Source: an uncultured Candidatus Melainabacteria bacterium
Lineage (GTDB): Bacteria; Cyanobacteriota; Vampirovibrionia; Gastranaerophilales; Gastranaerophilaceae
Direction: 5' to 3'
NCBI GenBank assembly: GCA_934693235.1
Contig: CAKUUY010000017.1
Location: forward strand, 1 to 36,548
Length of the DNA: 36,548 nucleotides
The notes below the pieces were generated by a model. It had not been told where the DNA came from. It worked only from the letters and a program-made list of their open reading frames with translations, and did not search any database. Within the stretch, counting starts at the first letter, position 1; every line of letters begins with the position of its first letter. This document shows positions 1 to 7,665 of this stretch, piece after piece. The translations under genes were made by a program, and so were the position numbers.

Positions 1-437
1 AACCAAGCAACCGCATAAGAACCTAAAATACCGATTACTGACCACGCAAGAATAATCAATACGTGAGATAGAGGCATGTGTTGCAAATATCCGAAGTAGA
101 AAGCAATACAAAGACCAATCAAAACTTCCAATACAAACAAGAATTTACCTTGTTGAATAAGATAAGTTTTACAAGTTTCAAAAATTGTGTTTCCTACTTC
201 AGCCATAGATGCGTGAACATCCAATTTTTTAATCCTGAAGAATTCGATAAATCCGAATATCAAACCAACTACAGAGATTGCAATACCGATAAGCAACAAA
301 TTAAAACTTACAGGACTTGCATCCTTGATACTCGGAACAACCAAATCAGCTTCGCTTGCAAGAGCAGGCGAAACGCCCATTAGCAAAGTAGCGAAAAAAG
401 CCATCAATGCCTTTGGAGAAGTCAACTTTTTAATCAT
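1..437 (-). CDS. hppA: Membrane-bound pyrophosphatase, N-terminal part (runs off the window)
   Basis: I translated this from the ATG at 437; it is open to base 1, so only about 145 N-terminal residues are present. It starts MIKKLTSPKALMAFFATLL and has a signal-like or first membrane segment ending near PALASEADLVVP. A second membrane helix follows (LLLIGIAISVVGLIFGFI). Then comes the diagnostic block ETCKTYLIQQGKFL, followed by two more hydrophobic helices ending ILGSYAVAW. This N-terminus matches K+-stimulated, ion-pumping membrane pyrophosphatases of the kind found in Bacteroides. These couple pyrophosphate hydrolysis to Na+ and/or H+ export across the cytoplasmic membrane. Ion specificity cannot be read, because the catalytic and gate helices lie outside the window. 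The start is supported by AAGGAGAG upstream of the ATG. Confidence 0.88.
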   Translation of the reverse strand, partial: MIKKLTSPKALMAFFATLLMGVSPALASEADLVVPSIKDASPVSFNLLLIGIAISVVGLIFGFIEFFRIKKLDVHASMAEVGNTIFETCKTYLIQQGKFLFVLEVLIGLCIAFYFGYLQHMPLSHVLIILAWSVIGILGSYAVAW

Positions 438-494
438 AATCTCTCCTTTTTTTATACAAGTTGTCCTACTATTAATCTACTTAATAACAAACGT

Positions 495-523
495 ATTATA
501 AAACAAATTATAATAATAGACAA
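495..523 (-). promoter_or_regulatory. Sigma-70-type promoter for hppA
   Basis: Reading the minus strand, TTGTCT (523-518) and TATAAT (500-495) are separated by 17 bases. They sit about 60 bases upstream of the hppA start codon, leaving room for a leader that carries AAGGAGAG. Confidence 0.6.
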
Positions 524-550
524 TACCATAAACATATTAATAAAAAAAGA

Positions 551-572
551 TTGCAGGTACTTTCACCTGCAA
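551..572. terminator. Bidirectional intrinsic terminator
   Basis: The stem TTGCAGGT (551-558) pairs perfectly with ACCTGCAA (565-572) around a 6-base loop. It is flanked by an A-run at 542-548 and a T-run at 573-578, so it reads as a terminator on both strands. On the minus strand it directly follows the stop codon of the gene at 577-1011. Confidence 0.75.
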
Positions 573-576
573 TTTT

Positions 577-1011
577 TTATTTCTGAAAAAACAAAACTCG
601 TTTCAATCTTCCAAAAGCTAAATCCAACGCTACACGTATTTTTCGAACTCTATTTTTTGGATTTACCTTATCTGAAACTACACCACCATTAGCAACAATG
701 GCTAATCTTTTTTCTAATGTTTCAGGATATTTTTGTTCTAATTTTCTTGCAAATAAAGCTAAATGTTTTTTAAAAAGCGTGTCTTTTTGGGTTTTTAATT
801 CAACTGCATCATAAACTTGATGAACGTCTACATAATTAAATCTATTTATTTGTGAATAATATGCTATCAAAGCTTGACTTTGCATATCATTTTTATTTGC
901 ATATTTAAAGAGAGATTTTGCCGTTTCTCCTGCGTTTCCCACACTATCACGGCATTCTTTCACCATTTTGGCTGCATAGCCATTCAACGTTTTCATTTTT
1001 ACATTTAACAC
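577..1011 (-). CDS. Hypothetical protein, tandem paralog of the upstream gene
   Basis: This is a 144-residue, Lys/Arg-rich soluble protein of unknown function. No signal peptide or membrane segment is visible. It starts with GTG at 1011, preceded by AGAGGA with a 5-base gap. It aligns end to end with the protein encoded just upstream: both have NAG..A...FKYAN.N....QALIAYY.Q.NR in the first third and a second block (..YP.T...R...(L/V)(S/A)NG..V.D.V.P.N) near the C-terminus. Only 9 bases separate the two genes, so they are probably one transcript ending at the hairpin at 551-572. I do not recognise the family. The repeated tyrosine/asparagine pattern suggests a small helical domain, which is inference. 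Confidence 0.7.
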   Translation of the reverse strand: MLNVKMKTLNGYAAKMVKECRDSVGNAGETAKSLFKYANKNDMQSQALIAYYSQINRFNYVDVHQVYDAVELKTQKDTLFKKHLALFARKLEQKYPETLEKRLAIVANGGVVSDKVNPKNRVRKIRVALDLAFGRLKRVLFFQK

Positions 1012-1020
1012 AATTTTCCT

Positions 1021-1437
1021 CTATTCTTCTACCTCTCTAATACATTTGTTTATAGTTGCAAACAATTTCACAAAGAAATTTTGCGGTTTTACTCTATCTG
1101 GAACAACTGCACCGTTACTCAATAATGAAATTCTGTCTCCGGCAGTTCTTGGATAATTATCATTTACCATTTTTTCAAATCGTGTTAATTCCAATCCAAG
1201 GCTCTTATCATTAGCAGACAAAGTTAAAATGTCTTTTGCGAACTGATTGGGGCTATAACCTTTTAATCTGTTTACTTGATTATAATAAGCTATAAGTGCT
1301 TGATTGGGCAAGTTATTTTCATTTGCATATTTAAAAAAATTCATTGTTGCATTTCCAGCATTAACAGAACCTTCTTTACAAGCTCTTGTCATAATTGCGG
1401 CACGAGTATCTAATAATTTCATTACAATATTTGTCAT
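1021..1437 (-). CDS. Hypothetical protein, tandem paralog of the downstream gene
   Basis: This is a 138-residue protein of unknown function. An ATG at 1461 is also possible (preceded by AGGTGG), but the ATG at 1437 is preferred. It has AAAGGA six bases upstream, and from there the protein (MTNIVMKLLD) aligns without gaps to the paralog's start (MLNVKMKTLN). Shared features are the NAG..A...FKYAN block and QALIAYYNQVNR, and near the C-terminus the LLSNGAVVPDRVKPQN block. The pair appears to result from a local duplication that has since diverged considerably. It lies downstream of, and on the same strand as, the secreted-protein gene at 1522-2415. Confidence 0.68.
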   Translation of the reverse strand: MTNIVMKLLDTRAAIMTRACKEGSVNAGNATMNFFKYANENNLPNQALIAYYNQVNRLKGYSPNQFAKDILTLSANDKSLGLELTRFEKMVNDNYPRTAGDRISLLSNGAVVPDRVKPQNFFVKLFATINKCIREVEE

Positions 1438-1521
1438 ACAGAATCCTTTCATTTTTCGCATTAAACCACCTAAAATAAAAATTTTGCGTTATATGTGTCA
1501 AAAATTAAGATATATTACAAT

Positions 1522-2415
1522 TTACCATAAATAAACATCTTCCAACAACTTAATTTCAAATTCAGAACCTGCCGGAATTGATATCCTGGAACCTTTTGAC
1601 CAAATGGCAAAAATGGGAGAACCAACTAAATTTACAGTATACACAACCGCACCGGTAATTGTTGGAATTGGCGAAATTATAGCACCAATTGGATTATCTG
1701 CAAGTTTTGTTGAAGCTCTGCGAGTTTTTCTGTAGAAATTTTCACCTCTGTCTACCTGTTTAGAAACGCCCTTAATATAGCCTCTTTTTCCTTTTATATT
1801 ATTAAGAAAAACTTTTTTTAAATTCGCCTTAGTAATTTTTGCATGAACACTTTTTGTAGAACCGTTAACCGTAATACCGTCAACCATCAACACAATCAAA
1901 CCACCATTACCAGTATATTGAGGAAGATGCGAATTTTCTACAACAGCTGTGAATTTTGTTCCCTCATTAATCGTTATATATCTTTGTGTAACAGGTTTTA
2001 TTGAAGTAAACGAAACTCGAGTTCCTTCTCTTTGATAATCAGAAATCACACAATTTGATTTAACTCTAAACTTTGTTCCTTTTTTAATCCTAATTGCTGT
2101 TGATTTATCAAATTTGTAATCATTATCCATTTTTTTGATGACAAGTTGAGGTTTAGAAGGTTGTGAAACCGGTTGAGTTTTGGGCACAACAGGGGTTGTT
2201 TTATTTGTAGTCGTCGCTGTTGTTTTAGTCGTTGTTGATTGAGATGGTGCAGTTTTTGGCAAAGCCGGCAAATTCTGTTCTAACGCTGATGGGTTATAGT
2301 TTTTTCGAATTTCCTCATCAACAGATGTGTCAAGTTCAAATGCAAAACAATGAGAATAAAAAAGCAATGTTACAATAAATAAACTAATTATTTTCTTTAT
2401 ATAAAAACTTTTCAC
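1522..2415 (-). CDS. Secreted protein of unknown function with Thr/Pro-rich linker
   Basis: The product is 297 residues. Residues 1-25 form a signal peptide (basic start KSFYIKK, hydrophobic core IISLFIVTLLFY, end CFAF). A low-complexity Thr/Pro/Lys/Gln linker spans about 50-92. The C-terminal two thirds are probably beta-rich and contain three similar short motifs: KKGTKFRVKSN, NEGTKFTAVVE and PAGSEFEIKLLEDVYL. This suggests repeated beta-hairpins of a sandwich or barrel. The start is GTG at 2415, with AGGTGAGAA upstream; the gap to the oxidoreductase gene is only 21-22 bases, so they may share a transcript. I do not recognise the family; a cell-envelope role is inferred from the signal peptide only. 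Confidence 0.7.
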   Translation of the reverse strand: MKSFYIKKIISLFIVTLLFYSHCFAFELDTSVDEEIRKNYNPSALEQNLPALPKTAPSQSTTTKTTATTTNKTTPVVPKTQPVSQPSKPQLVIKKMDNDYKFDKSTAIRIKKGTKFRVKSNCVISDYQREGTRVSFTSIKPVTQRYITINEGTKFTAVVENSHLPQYTGNGGLIVLMVDGITVNGSTKSVHAKITKANLKKVFLNNIKGKRGYIKGVSKQVDRGENFYRKTRRASTKLADNPIGAIISPIPTITGAVVYTVNLVGSPIFAIWSKGSRISIPAGSEFEIKLLEDVYLW

Positions 2416-2436
2416 TTCTCACCTTTCACTCTTTAG

Positions 2437-3807
2437 CTATTTCAACAACTCATTAATTGCCTTAGCAGCTTTTTTACCGGCACCCATTGCGTTAATAGCA
2501 TTTGAAGCACCGACAGGAGCGACGTCACCACCTGCGTATACAGTCGGAATATTTGTACATCTTGTTTCTCCATCAACGACAATATAACCTTTTTTATCTG
2601 TAACAATATCCATTCCTTCTGCATGCGCAGATCTTTGGATAATCGGGTTTGGGCCTGTTCCTAAGGCAACAATTACAGTATCCAAATCCATTATTTCAGT
2701 TTCTCCGGTAGCTACAGGACGACATCTACCTGATTCATCAGGTTCACCAAGTTCCATAACTTCAAGTTCAACACCTTTTACATAACCGTTTTCTCCCAAA
2801 ATTTCTTTCGGAGCGTATAAGAATTTGAACACAATGCCCTCTTCTTTAGCGTGTCTAATTTCTTCCAAACGAGCAGGAAGTTCTTTTTCTGTCCTACGAT
2901 AAATAATATAAACTTCTTCAAAGCCAACTCTTACGGCGGTTCTAGCTGCATCCATAGCGACGTTTCCTCCACCAAATATAGCAACTTTTTTACCAACTCT
3001 TAACGGAGTTGCACTATTTTCTTGTCCGGCATGCATAAGATTTACACGTGTCAAAAATTCATTTGCAGAGAAAACTCCATTCAAGTTTTCGCCCTCTATA
3101 TTCAACATTTTAGGCAAACCTGCTCCGGAACAAATAAATATCGCATCAAAACCATCTTCTTTCAATTGTTCAAGAGTAATAGATTTTCCTACAACCACAT
3201 TTTTGTGGAAAATTACACCCATTTTTTCAAGGTTGTTTATTTCTCTATCAAGAATTGTTCTCGGAAGTCTGAAAGGCGGAATACCATATCTCAAAACACC
3301 GCCAAGTTCGTGCAATGCCTCAAAAACTTCCACATCATGGCCAGCTTTTCTCAAATCACAAGCAGCAGTCATGCCTGCACATCCAGAACCAATTACGGCA
3401 ACTTTTTTACCTGACGGTTTTATTTCCGGCAATTCAGCTTTTGTATTATCACCAACGTATCTTTCTAACGCTCCGATGGCAACAGCTTCTCCTTTAATAC
3501 CTAAAATACATTGTCCCTCGCATTGTCTTTCTTGAGGACAAACTCTTCCGCAAACTGACGGCAACATACTTGTTTGACGAATAATTTCACCAGCTTTATC
3601 AAGATCTCCATCTTTTATCGCCTGAATAAAATCTGGAATTTGAATATTTACCGGACACCCTTGAACACATCTTGGATTTTTACAGTGTAAACATCTTGAA
3701 GCTTCCAACTTTACTTGTTCTTCTGTCAGATTACTTTCAACAGGCTCAAAATTGTGTCTTCTTTGAATTTTGTCCTGCTCTTTTACGCGTTGTCTTTCTA
3801 TTGCCAT
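2437..3807 (-). CDS. gltD: NADPH-dependent glutamate synthase small subunit-type oxidoreductase
   Basis: This is a flavin- and iron-sulfur-containing subunit that passes electrons from NADPH to a partner such as the glutamate synthase large subunit. Residues 39, 42, 47 and 51 (CLHC...C...C) and 86, 90, 96 and 100 (CGRVC...C...C) form the N-terminal [4Fe-4S] cysteine clusters. A first Rossmann motif follows (GSGCAGMTAACDLRKAG), and a second nucleotide-binding motif GGGNVAMDAARTAVR lies near residue 280. The C-terminal GGDVAPVGASNAINAMGAGK completes the fold. I chose ATG at 3807 because AGAAGG lies 8 bases upstream; a GTG at 3816 overlaps that ribosome-binding site. No large-subunit gene is nearby, so this could instead be the stand-alone homotetrameric type (often called GltA) or a related NAD(P)H-ferredoxin enzyme. 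Confidence 0.9.
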   Translation of the reverse strand: MAIERQRVKEQDKIQRRHNFEPVESNLTEEQVKLEASRCLHCKNPRCVQGCPVNIQIPDFIQAIKDGDLDKAGEIIRQTSMLPSVCGRVCPQERQCEGQCILGIKGEAVAIGALERYVGDNTKAELPEIKPSGKKVAVIGSGCAGMTAACDLRKAGHDVEVFEALHELGGVLRYGIPPFRLPRTILDREINNLEKMGVIFHKNVVVGKSITLEQLKEDGFDAIFICSGAGLPKMLNIEGENLNGVFSANEFLTRVNLMHAGQENSATPLRVGKKVAIFGGGNVAMDAARTAVRVGFEEVYIIYRRTEKELPARLEEIRHAKEEGIVFKFLYAPKEILGENGYVKGVELEVMELGEPDESGRCRPVATGETEIMDLDTVIVALGTGPNPIIQRSAHAEGMDIVTDKKGYIVVDGETRCTNIPTVYAGGDVAPVGASNAINAMGAGKKAAKAINELLK

Positions 3808-3841
3808 AATTTTCACCTTCTTACTAAACTCTTATATCAGT

Positions 3842-3869
3842 ATTTTACTTTAAAAAATATTTAGTGCAA
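3842..3869 (-). promoter_or_regulatory. Promoter for the gltD-like gene
   Basis: On the minus strand, TTGCAC (3869-3864) and TAAAAT (3847-3842) are separated by 16 bases, about 35 bases before the start codon at 3807. Confidence 0.5.
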
Positions 3870-3912
3870 ATAAATCAAAAAAAGTTAATAATTCATTGTA
3901 ATTAGGGCTTTC

Positions 3913-6297
3913 TTGTCTTTTAATAATTTTATGGATACTATTGAAAAAAGCTTAAAATCTCTTGAATTTGATAAAATAAAAGAACAACTTGCGAATTTTG
4001 CCAAAACTAAACAGAGTAAGGGAATTTGCCTAAGTATAACCCCATTTGATGATATTGTAAAAATAAAAAATGAACTTCAATGCACACGCGAAGCGAAACA
4101 AGTTCTTGATATTCCGAACGATATTCCAATAGAATTTGTTGCAGATATCAAACAAATTCAAAAAAATATAGGAGTTAGTTATTTGGCAGAAGATGAGTTA
4201 ATAGATATCGCCAAAACACTAAGAACATCAAGATTAGTAAAAAAATTTTTATCAGATAATTTGACGATGATGTCTATTTTGCGAAACGCATCACAAAACC
4301 TTTTAACAGACAAACAGCTTGAGGACAAAATTTTTACAACTTTTGACGAAAATTTAAATATTCGTCCGGATGCAACTCCAGAGTTAAAAAATTTGTATGC
4401 ATCCTTGCGAGATACCGAAAAAAATTTAAAAACAACTGTAAACGCATTACTTAATTCTGTAAGTTTTTCAAAACATTTACAAGAAAATATTTATACAACA
4501 AGAGACGACAGAATTGTTTTTCAGGTAATGGCATCATCTAAAAGCAAAGTACCTGGAATTGTTCACGATGTATCCGCAACAAACAAAACTTTTTACATTG
4601 AACCGGAACAAATAGTACCATTAAACAACAAAATCCGAGAAATAAAAGCAAATATTCACTCTGAAATGGTTAAAATTTTAGCAGGTCTAACCTCTCTTGT
4701 AAAAAGCGAAATCAAAGAGCTTGCGCTATCAGAACAAATTCTTGCAACAATTGATTACCACTTTGCTAAAGCTCGATATGCAGTAAAAATTCACGCAATT
4801 GAGCCGGAAATTGTTACACATAAATTTGTTGAATTTGAAAACATGAAACACCCGCTTTTGATTGGCAATGTTGAAAATGTAGTTACAAATAACTTTGAAA
4901 TCGGAAAAGATTATAAATCTGTAATTATTACAGGATCAAATACCGGTGGGAAAACAGTAACCATAAAGACAATCGGTTTGTTTATTCTTATGGCAAAAAC
5001 AGGAATATTTCTACCCTGCACATCAGCAAAAGTTTATCCGTTTGAAAATGTTTTTGCAGATATCGGAGATGACCAAAGTATTTTGCAAAACTTGTCTACT
5101 TTTTCTGCACATATGACAAACATTATAGAAATTCTTAAACAAAGCAATGACAAATCTTTTGTTTTGTTGGACGAAATTTGCGCAGGAACAGACCCTGTCG
5201 AAGGAGCAGTTTTAGCCCAAGTAATACTTGAAAAATTGGCAGAAAAAGACGTAATTTCAACCGTTACAACTCACTACGGAGAACTCAAAGCTCTTGAATA
5301 TACAAACCCATATTTCAAAAACGCATCTGTCGAATTTAATACAACAACTTTAAAACCTACATATAAATTGCTTATAGGTATCCCAGGCTTGAGCAACGCT
5401 ATTGCAATTGCGACAAACTTAGGTTTGGACAAAGAGATTACGAATAAAGCTAAAAATATCGTTGTTTCAACTAAAGACCCATCAATCCTTGTTGTTGAAA
5501 AATTACAAGAAACACAAGCAAAATTAGCCCAAAACCTTGAAAAGGCGGAAGAATTAAAAGAAACATCCGAAAATCTAAAATCTGAATATGAAGACACCAT
5601 TGCCCAGATAAAAAAAGATAAGAAGAAAACCGTAAAAATAATCAAAGACAAATTTGATAGAGAATTATTAGAAGTTAAAGCAGAAATCAAACATATTTTA
5701 GATGAATTAAGACGTGAAAAATCCGAAAAAATTGCACGTCGTTCATATGCTCGACTAGCGCAAACGGAACAAAAATTCAGAGGCAAATTGGCTGAATACG
5801 ACGAAAAACAACAATACGAAGATATTGATTGGAATAACGTAAAAACAGGCGACAAAATGATTTTAAAAGAAATAAATCAACCTGTCACATTGCTTTGTCT
5901 TCCTGATAAAAACGAAAATGTCATTGTTCAAATGGGTAATTTCAAAACGAAAATCAAAACAAATAAACTTGCGCCATACGATTCAGCTTATGAAAAAAAA
6001 GAAAATGTTTATAGACCAAGTTCATTTGAAAATTTTGAACTTCGAAAAACAAGTATCTCAAATACACTCGACTTACGCGGTTACAAAGTTGAAGACGCTC
6101 TTGACAGCTTGGAATTTTATCTCGACAAAGCTAGTCTTGCAAACCTTGCTTGTGTAACAATTATCCACGGTCACGGTACAGGAGCTCTAAAATCTGCAGT
6201 AAGAGATTTCTTAACGACATCACCTTACGTTGCAAAATGGCGAGTTGGAGAAGACTCCGAAGGTGGCGACGGCGTTAGTATTGTGGATATAAAATAG
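3913..6297 (+). CDS. mutS2: Endonuclease MutS2
   Basis: This is the MutS2-family ATPase with a C-terminal Smr nuclease domain. Members suppress recombination and/or rescue collided ribosomes. The clamp/lever region spans about residues 1-310. Walker A (GSNTGGKTV) is near residue 340, Walker B (FVLLDEICAGTDP) near 417, and a long charged coiled coil covers about 520-640. The Smr domain starts at LDLRGYKVEDAL (about 719) and carries HGHGTG near 751. Length (794 aa) is normal for the family, and the mismatch-recognition domain of MutS is absent, as expected. The TTG start at 3913 has AGGG five bases upstream; an ATG at 3931 gives the more usual N-terminus but lacks a ribosome-binding site, so the exact start is uncertain. 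Confidence 0.93.
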   Translation: MSFNNFMDTIEKSLKSLEFDKIKEQLANFAKTKQSKGICLSITPFDDIVKIKNELQCTREAKQVLDIPNDIPIEFVADIKQIQKNIGVSYLAEDELIDIAKTLRTSRLVKKFLSDNLTMMSILRNASQNLLTDKQLEDKIFTTFDENLNIRPDATPELKNLYASLRDTEKNLKTTVNALLNSVSFSKHLQENIYTTRDDRIVFQVMASSKSKVPGIVHDVSATNKTFYIEPEQIVPLNNKIREIKANIHSEMVKILAGLTSLVKSEIKELALSEQILATIDYHFAKARYAVKIHAIEPEIVTHKFVEFENMKHPLLIGNVENVVTNNFEIGKDYKSVIITGSNTGGKTVTIKTIGLFILMAKTGIFLPCTSAKVYPFENVFADIGDDQSILQNLSTFSAHMTNIIEILKQSNDKSFVLLDEICAGTDPVEGAVLAQVILEKLAEKDVISTVTTHYGELKALEYTNPYFKNASVEFNTTTLKPTYKLLIGIPGLSNAIAIATNLGLDKEITNKAKNIVVSTKDPSILVVEKLQETQAKLAQNLEKAEELKETSENLKSEYEDTIAQIKKDKKKTVKIIKDKFDRELLEVKAEIKHILDELRREKSEKIARRSYARLAQTEQKFRGKLAEYDEKQQYEDIDWNNVKTGDKMILKEINQPVTLLCLPDKNENVIVQMGNFKTKIKTNKLAPYDSAYEKKENVYRPSSFENFELRKTSISNTLDLRGYKVEDALDSLEFYLDKASLANLACVTIIHGHGTGALKSAVRDFLTTSPYVAKWRVGEDSEGGDGVSIVDIK

Positions 6298-6319
6298 ATA
6301 ATAAAAATTTATAATAGCC

Positions 6320-6348
6320 TTGAAATTGTTTGACAAATATGTTAAACT
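6320..6348 (+). promoter_or_regulatory. Promoter of prepilin gene A
   Basis: TTGAAA (6320-6325) and TAAACT (6343-6348) are separated by 17 bases. The block is nearly the same as the promoter of prepilin gene B at 14110-14138, which shares TTGAAA, TTTGA and AAATATGTTAAA at identical positions. A strong GGAGG ribosome-binding site (6369-6373) and an ATG at 6380 follow. Confidence 0.65.
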
Positions 6349-6379
6349 GGGTTTGTACATAAAAAATGGAGGAATTTAT

Positions 6380-6436
6380 ATGCAAGAAGAGATGAAAAGA
6401 GCCGTCGGGGGGGGGGCAATCACGAACGCGAATTAG
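6380..6436 (+). other. Interrupted leader reading frame of prepilin gene A (18 codons, out of frame with the pilin)
   Basis: The ATG at 6380 has the best ribosome-binding site in the area (GGAGG, gap 6). It reads MQEEMKRAVGGGAITNAN and then stops at TAG 6434-6436, directly after the 10-G tract. One additional G would instead read ...AVGGGGNHEREL and continue without a stop into the prepilin frame used from 6475. That reading matches the leader of prepilin gene B. Confidence 0.65.
6407..6416 (+). repeat. Homopolymeric G tract (10 G), candidate phase-variation switch
   Basis: Ten consecutive G occur in an AT-rich context, within codons 10-13 of the leader frame. The flanks (GCCGTC before; ATCACGAACGCGAATTAG after, two bases downstream) are identical to those of the 11-G tract at 14199-14209. 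Simple G tracts of this length are typical slipped-strand contingency loci. Confidence 0.75.
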
Positions 6437-6474
6437 GATCTCCTTTAGCCGAAATTGACACTCATGTTGCTCAT

Positions 6475-7665
6475 TTGAGTGAATTATCCTCTCACCAAGG
6501 GATAGAGTTAGAGAGAGGGGTAAATTTGATAATTCAGAAACATTATTTTCTCGCCCCAACGGGGAGAGAGAGTGGTTGTTTTAATCAATTTGATTACAAC
6601 CACGAGAGAGGGGTAAAAACCAAATCCGCCTTTACTTTGGCGGAAGTTCTCATCACCCTAGGCATCATCGGAGTTGTTGCAGCACTAACAATGCCTGTAC
6701 TTATTAGCAATGTACAAGACAGAGTTAAACAAAAACGAGTTGAAAATATCAAACAAAAACTAAGTAAAGTAACAGATAAAATGGCTGTCCAAAGTGGTTT
6801 GATTGGTTATGGTGACACAATGTCTTTTGTACAAGAAATGTCAAAGCACATGAAACTAGCTAAGATTTGTGATAACAACCATATTTCCGATTGTTGGCCG
6901 AAAGAAGAAGTAACCCTTAACGATGAAGGTAAAACTTGGGAAATATCTAAAACAAAGAACGCTAAAACTCTAAAAATAAATAAAGACATTCGCGACAACT
7001 GGGCAGATACGGTTGGAATTGTAACTGCAGACGGGACAGCAATGATCTTGAGTTATGACAAAACTTGTGATTTTGATGTCGATAAAACAGGTCTTGTTTA
7101 TAGTAAAGGTTCTGCTTTGTCAAACTCTATGGGATGTTTGTCCGGAGTTTTGGATTGGAATGGTGGTAAAAATCCGAATAAGTTAGGTGAAGATATTCTT
7201 ACAATTGGTAAAGCTACAGGTTTAGGAACAGAATGTACTATAGAAGCTGGTGGCAAATGTTTTACAGCAGCATTCACACCAACACCGTTAACAAAGGCAG
7301 AATGTGAGTCAGAAAAGGATAAGCTGGGGATAAAAGAATGTTTTGAGGATCGTGATTACTGGGCAGGTGCCGTAAAGCAATGTGGCGGAGTAAGTAAAAT
7401 GCCAACTCAAGCTGATTTAACAGAATTAGCAAAGGTTTTATATAATACATCAAGTATAAACTCATCAGGTACAACAAATGGCCTAACCATAGACTATTCA
7501 AAAGCTTCATCAATGGGCTTCCCAGGTTCTTACTTCTACCTTTGGGCGGGAGAGGATAATTATAACAACTTCGCGGACGTCCGTAGCTTCGACTCGTCGT
7601 ACACGGAATGGGGCTACAACTTCTGCAGCTTCGGCGATGGTTTGGCGGTTTGTGTAGGTGATTAA
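6475..7665 (+). CDS. Prepilin-like protein A with C-lectin/DUF1566-like, DGR-type variable C-terminus
   Basis: The product from the TTG at 6475 is 396 residues. The natural start is probably ATG 6380, disconnected by the 10-G tract. The type IV prepilin / type II secretion motif SAFTLAEVLITLGIIGVVAAL begins near residue 51. Cleavage would fall before Phe53, leaving one N-terminal membrane helix for assembly or membrane anchoring. After a Cys-containing middle region, KMPTQADLTELA near residue 307 resembles the LPT.aEl..L motif of Fibrobacter-type/DUF1566 C-lectin-like domains. The final 60 residues (YFYLWAGEDN ... AVCVGD) fit the end of that fold. Codons 364-387 are strongly C-ending, unlike the rest of the gene. 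The gene stands alone between mutS2 and a repeat-filled gap. Function is inferred to be a surface-displayed, ligand-binding pilin-like protein. Confidence 0.8.
   Translation: MSELSSHQGIELERGVNLIIQKHYFLAPTGRESGCFNQFDYNHERGVKTKSAFTLAEVLITLGIIGVVAALTMPVLISNVQDRVKQKRVENIKQKLSKVTDKMAVQSGLIGYGDTMSFVQEMSKHMKLAKICDNNHISDCWPKEEVTLNDEGKTWEISKTKNAKTLKINKDIRDNWADTVGIVTADGTAMILSYDKTCDFDVDKTGLVYSKGSALSNSMGCLSGVLDWNGGKNPNKLGEDILTIGKATGLGTECTIEAGGKCFTAAFTPTPLTKAECESEKDKLGIKECFEDRDYWAGAVKQCGGVSKMPTQADLTELAKVLYNTSSINSSGTTNGLTIDYSKASSMGFPGSYFYLWAGEDNYNNFADVRSFDSSYTEWGYNFCSFGDGLAVCVGD
6572..6603 (+). repeat. Leader hairpin conserved in prepilin gene A
   Basis: GTGGTTGT (6572-6579) pairs perfectly with ACAACCAC (6596-6603) around a 16-base loop containing AATCAATTTGATT. 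The equivalent hairpin in prepilin gene B has the same arm and loop lengths, with one compensatory pair change. Confidence 0.55.
7564..7635 (+). repeat. Candidate DGR variable region (VR)
   Basis: Of the 24 codons here, 17 end in C and five end in G. Elsewhere in the gene A- and T-ending codons dominate. All 17 NNC codons (encoding Asn, Phe, Asp, Val, Ser, Tyr, Gly, Cys) are reachable from AAC by changing adenines only. This is the expected product of adenine-directed mutagenic retrohoming from an AAC-rich template repeat. The block lies at the C-terminus of a C-lectin-like domain, the usual position. No template repeat or reverse transcriptase was seen in this window. Confidence 0.6.

Noticed and set aside
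78..383. Plus-strand ORF of 101 codons at the left edge
   Set aside because: It is antisense to the hppA N-terminus, which has clear family motifs, a promoter and a ribosome-binding site.
3022..3535. Plus-strand ORFs of 110-130 codons within the gltD-like gene
   Set aside because: They are antisense shadows of a gene with intact Fe-S and nucleotide-binding motifs.
5274..5855. Minus-strand ORF of 193 codons
   Set aside because: It lies entirely antisense within mutS2, is Ser/Phe-rich as expected of a shadow frame, and has no family resemblance.
7564..7635. GC-richer gene end explained as simple horizontal transfer
   Set aside because: The shift is limited to one codon block with third-position C and a matching protein fold position; flanking codons on both sides return to the local pattern. 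Targeted diversification explains this better, though it is not proven.
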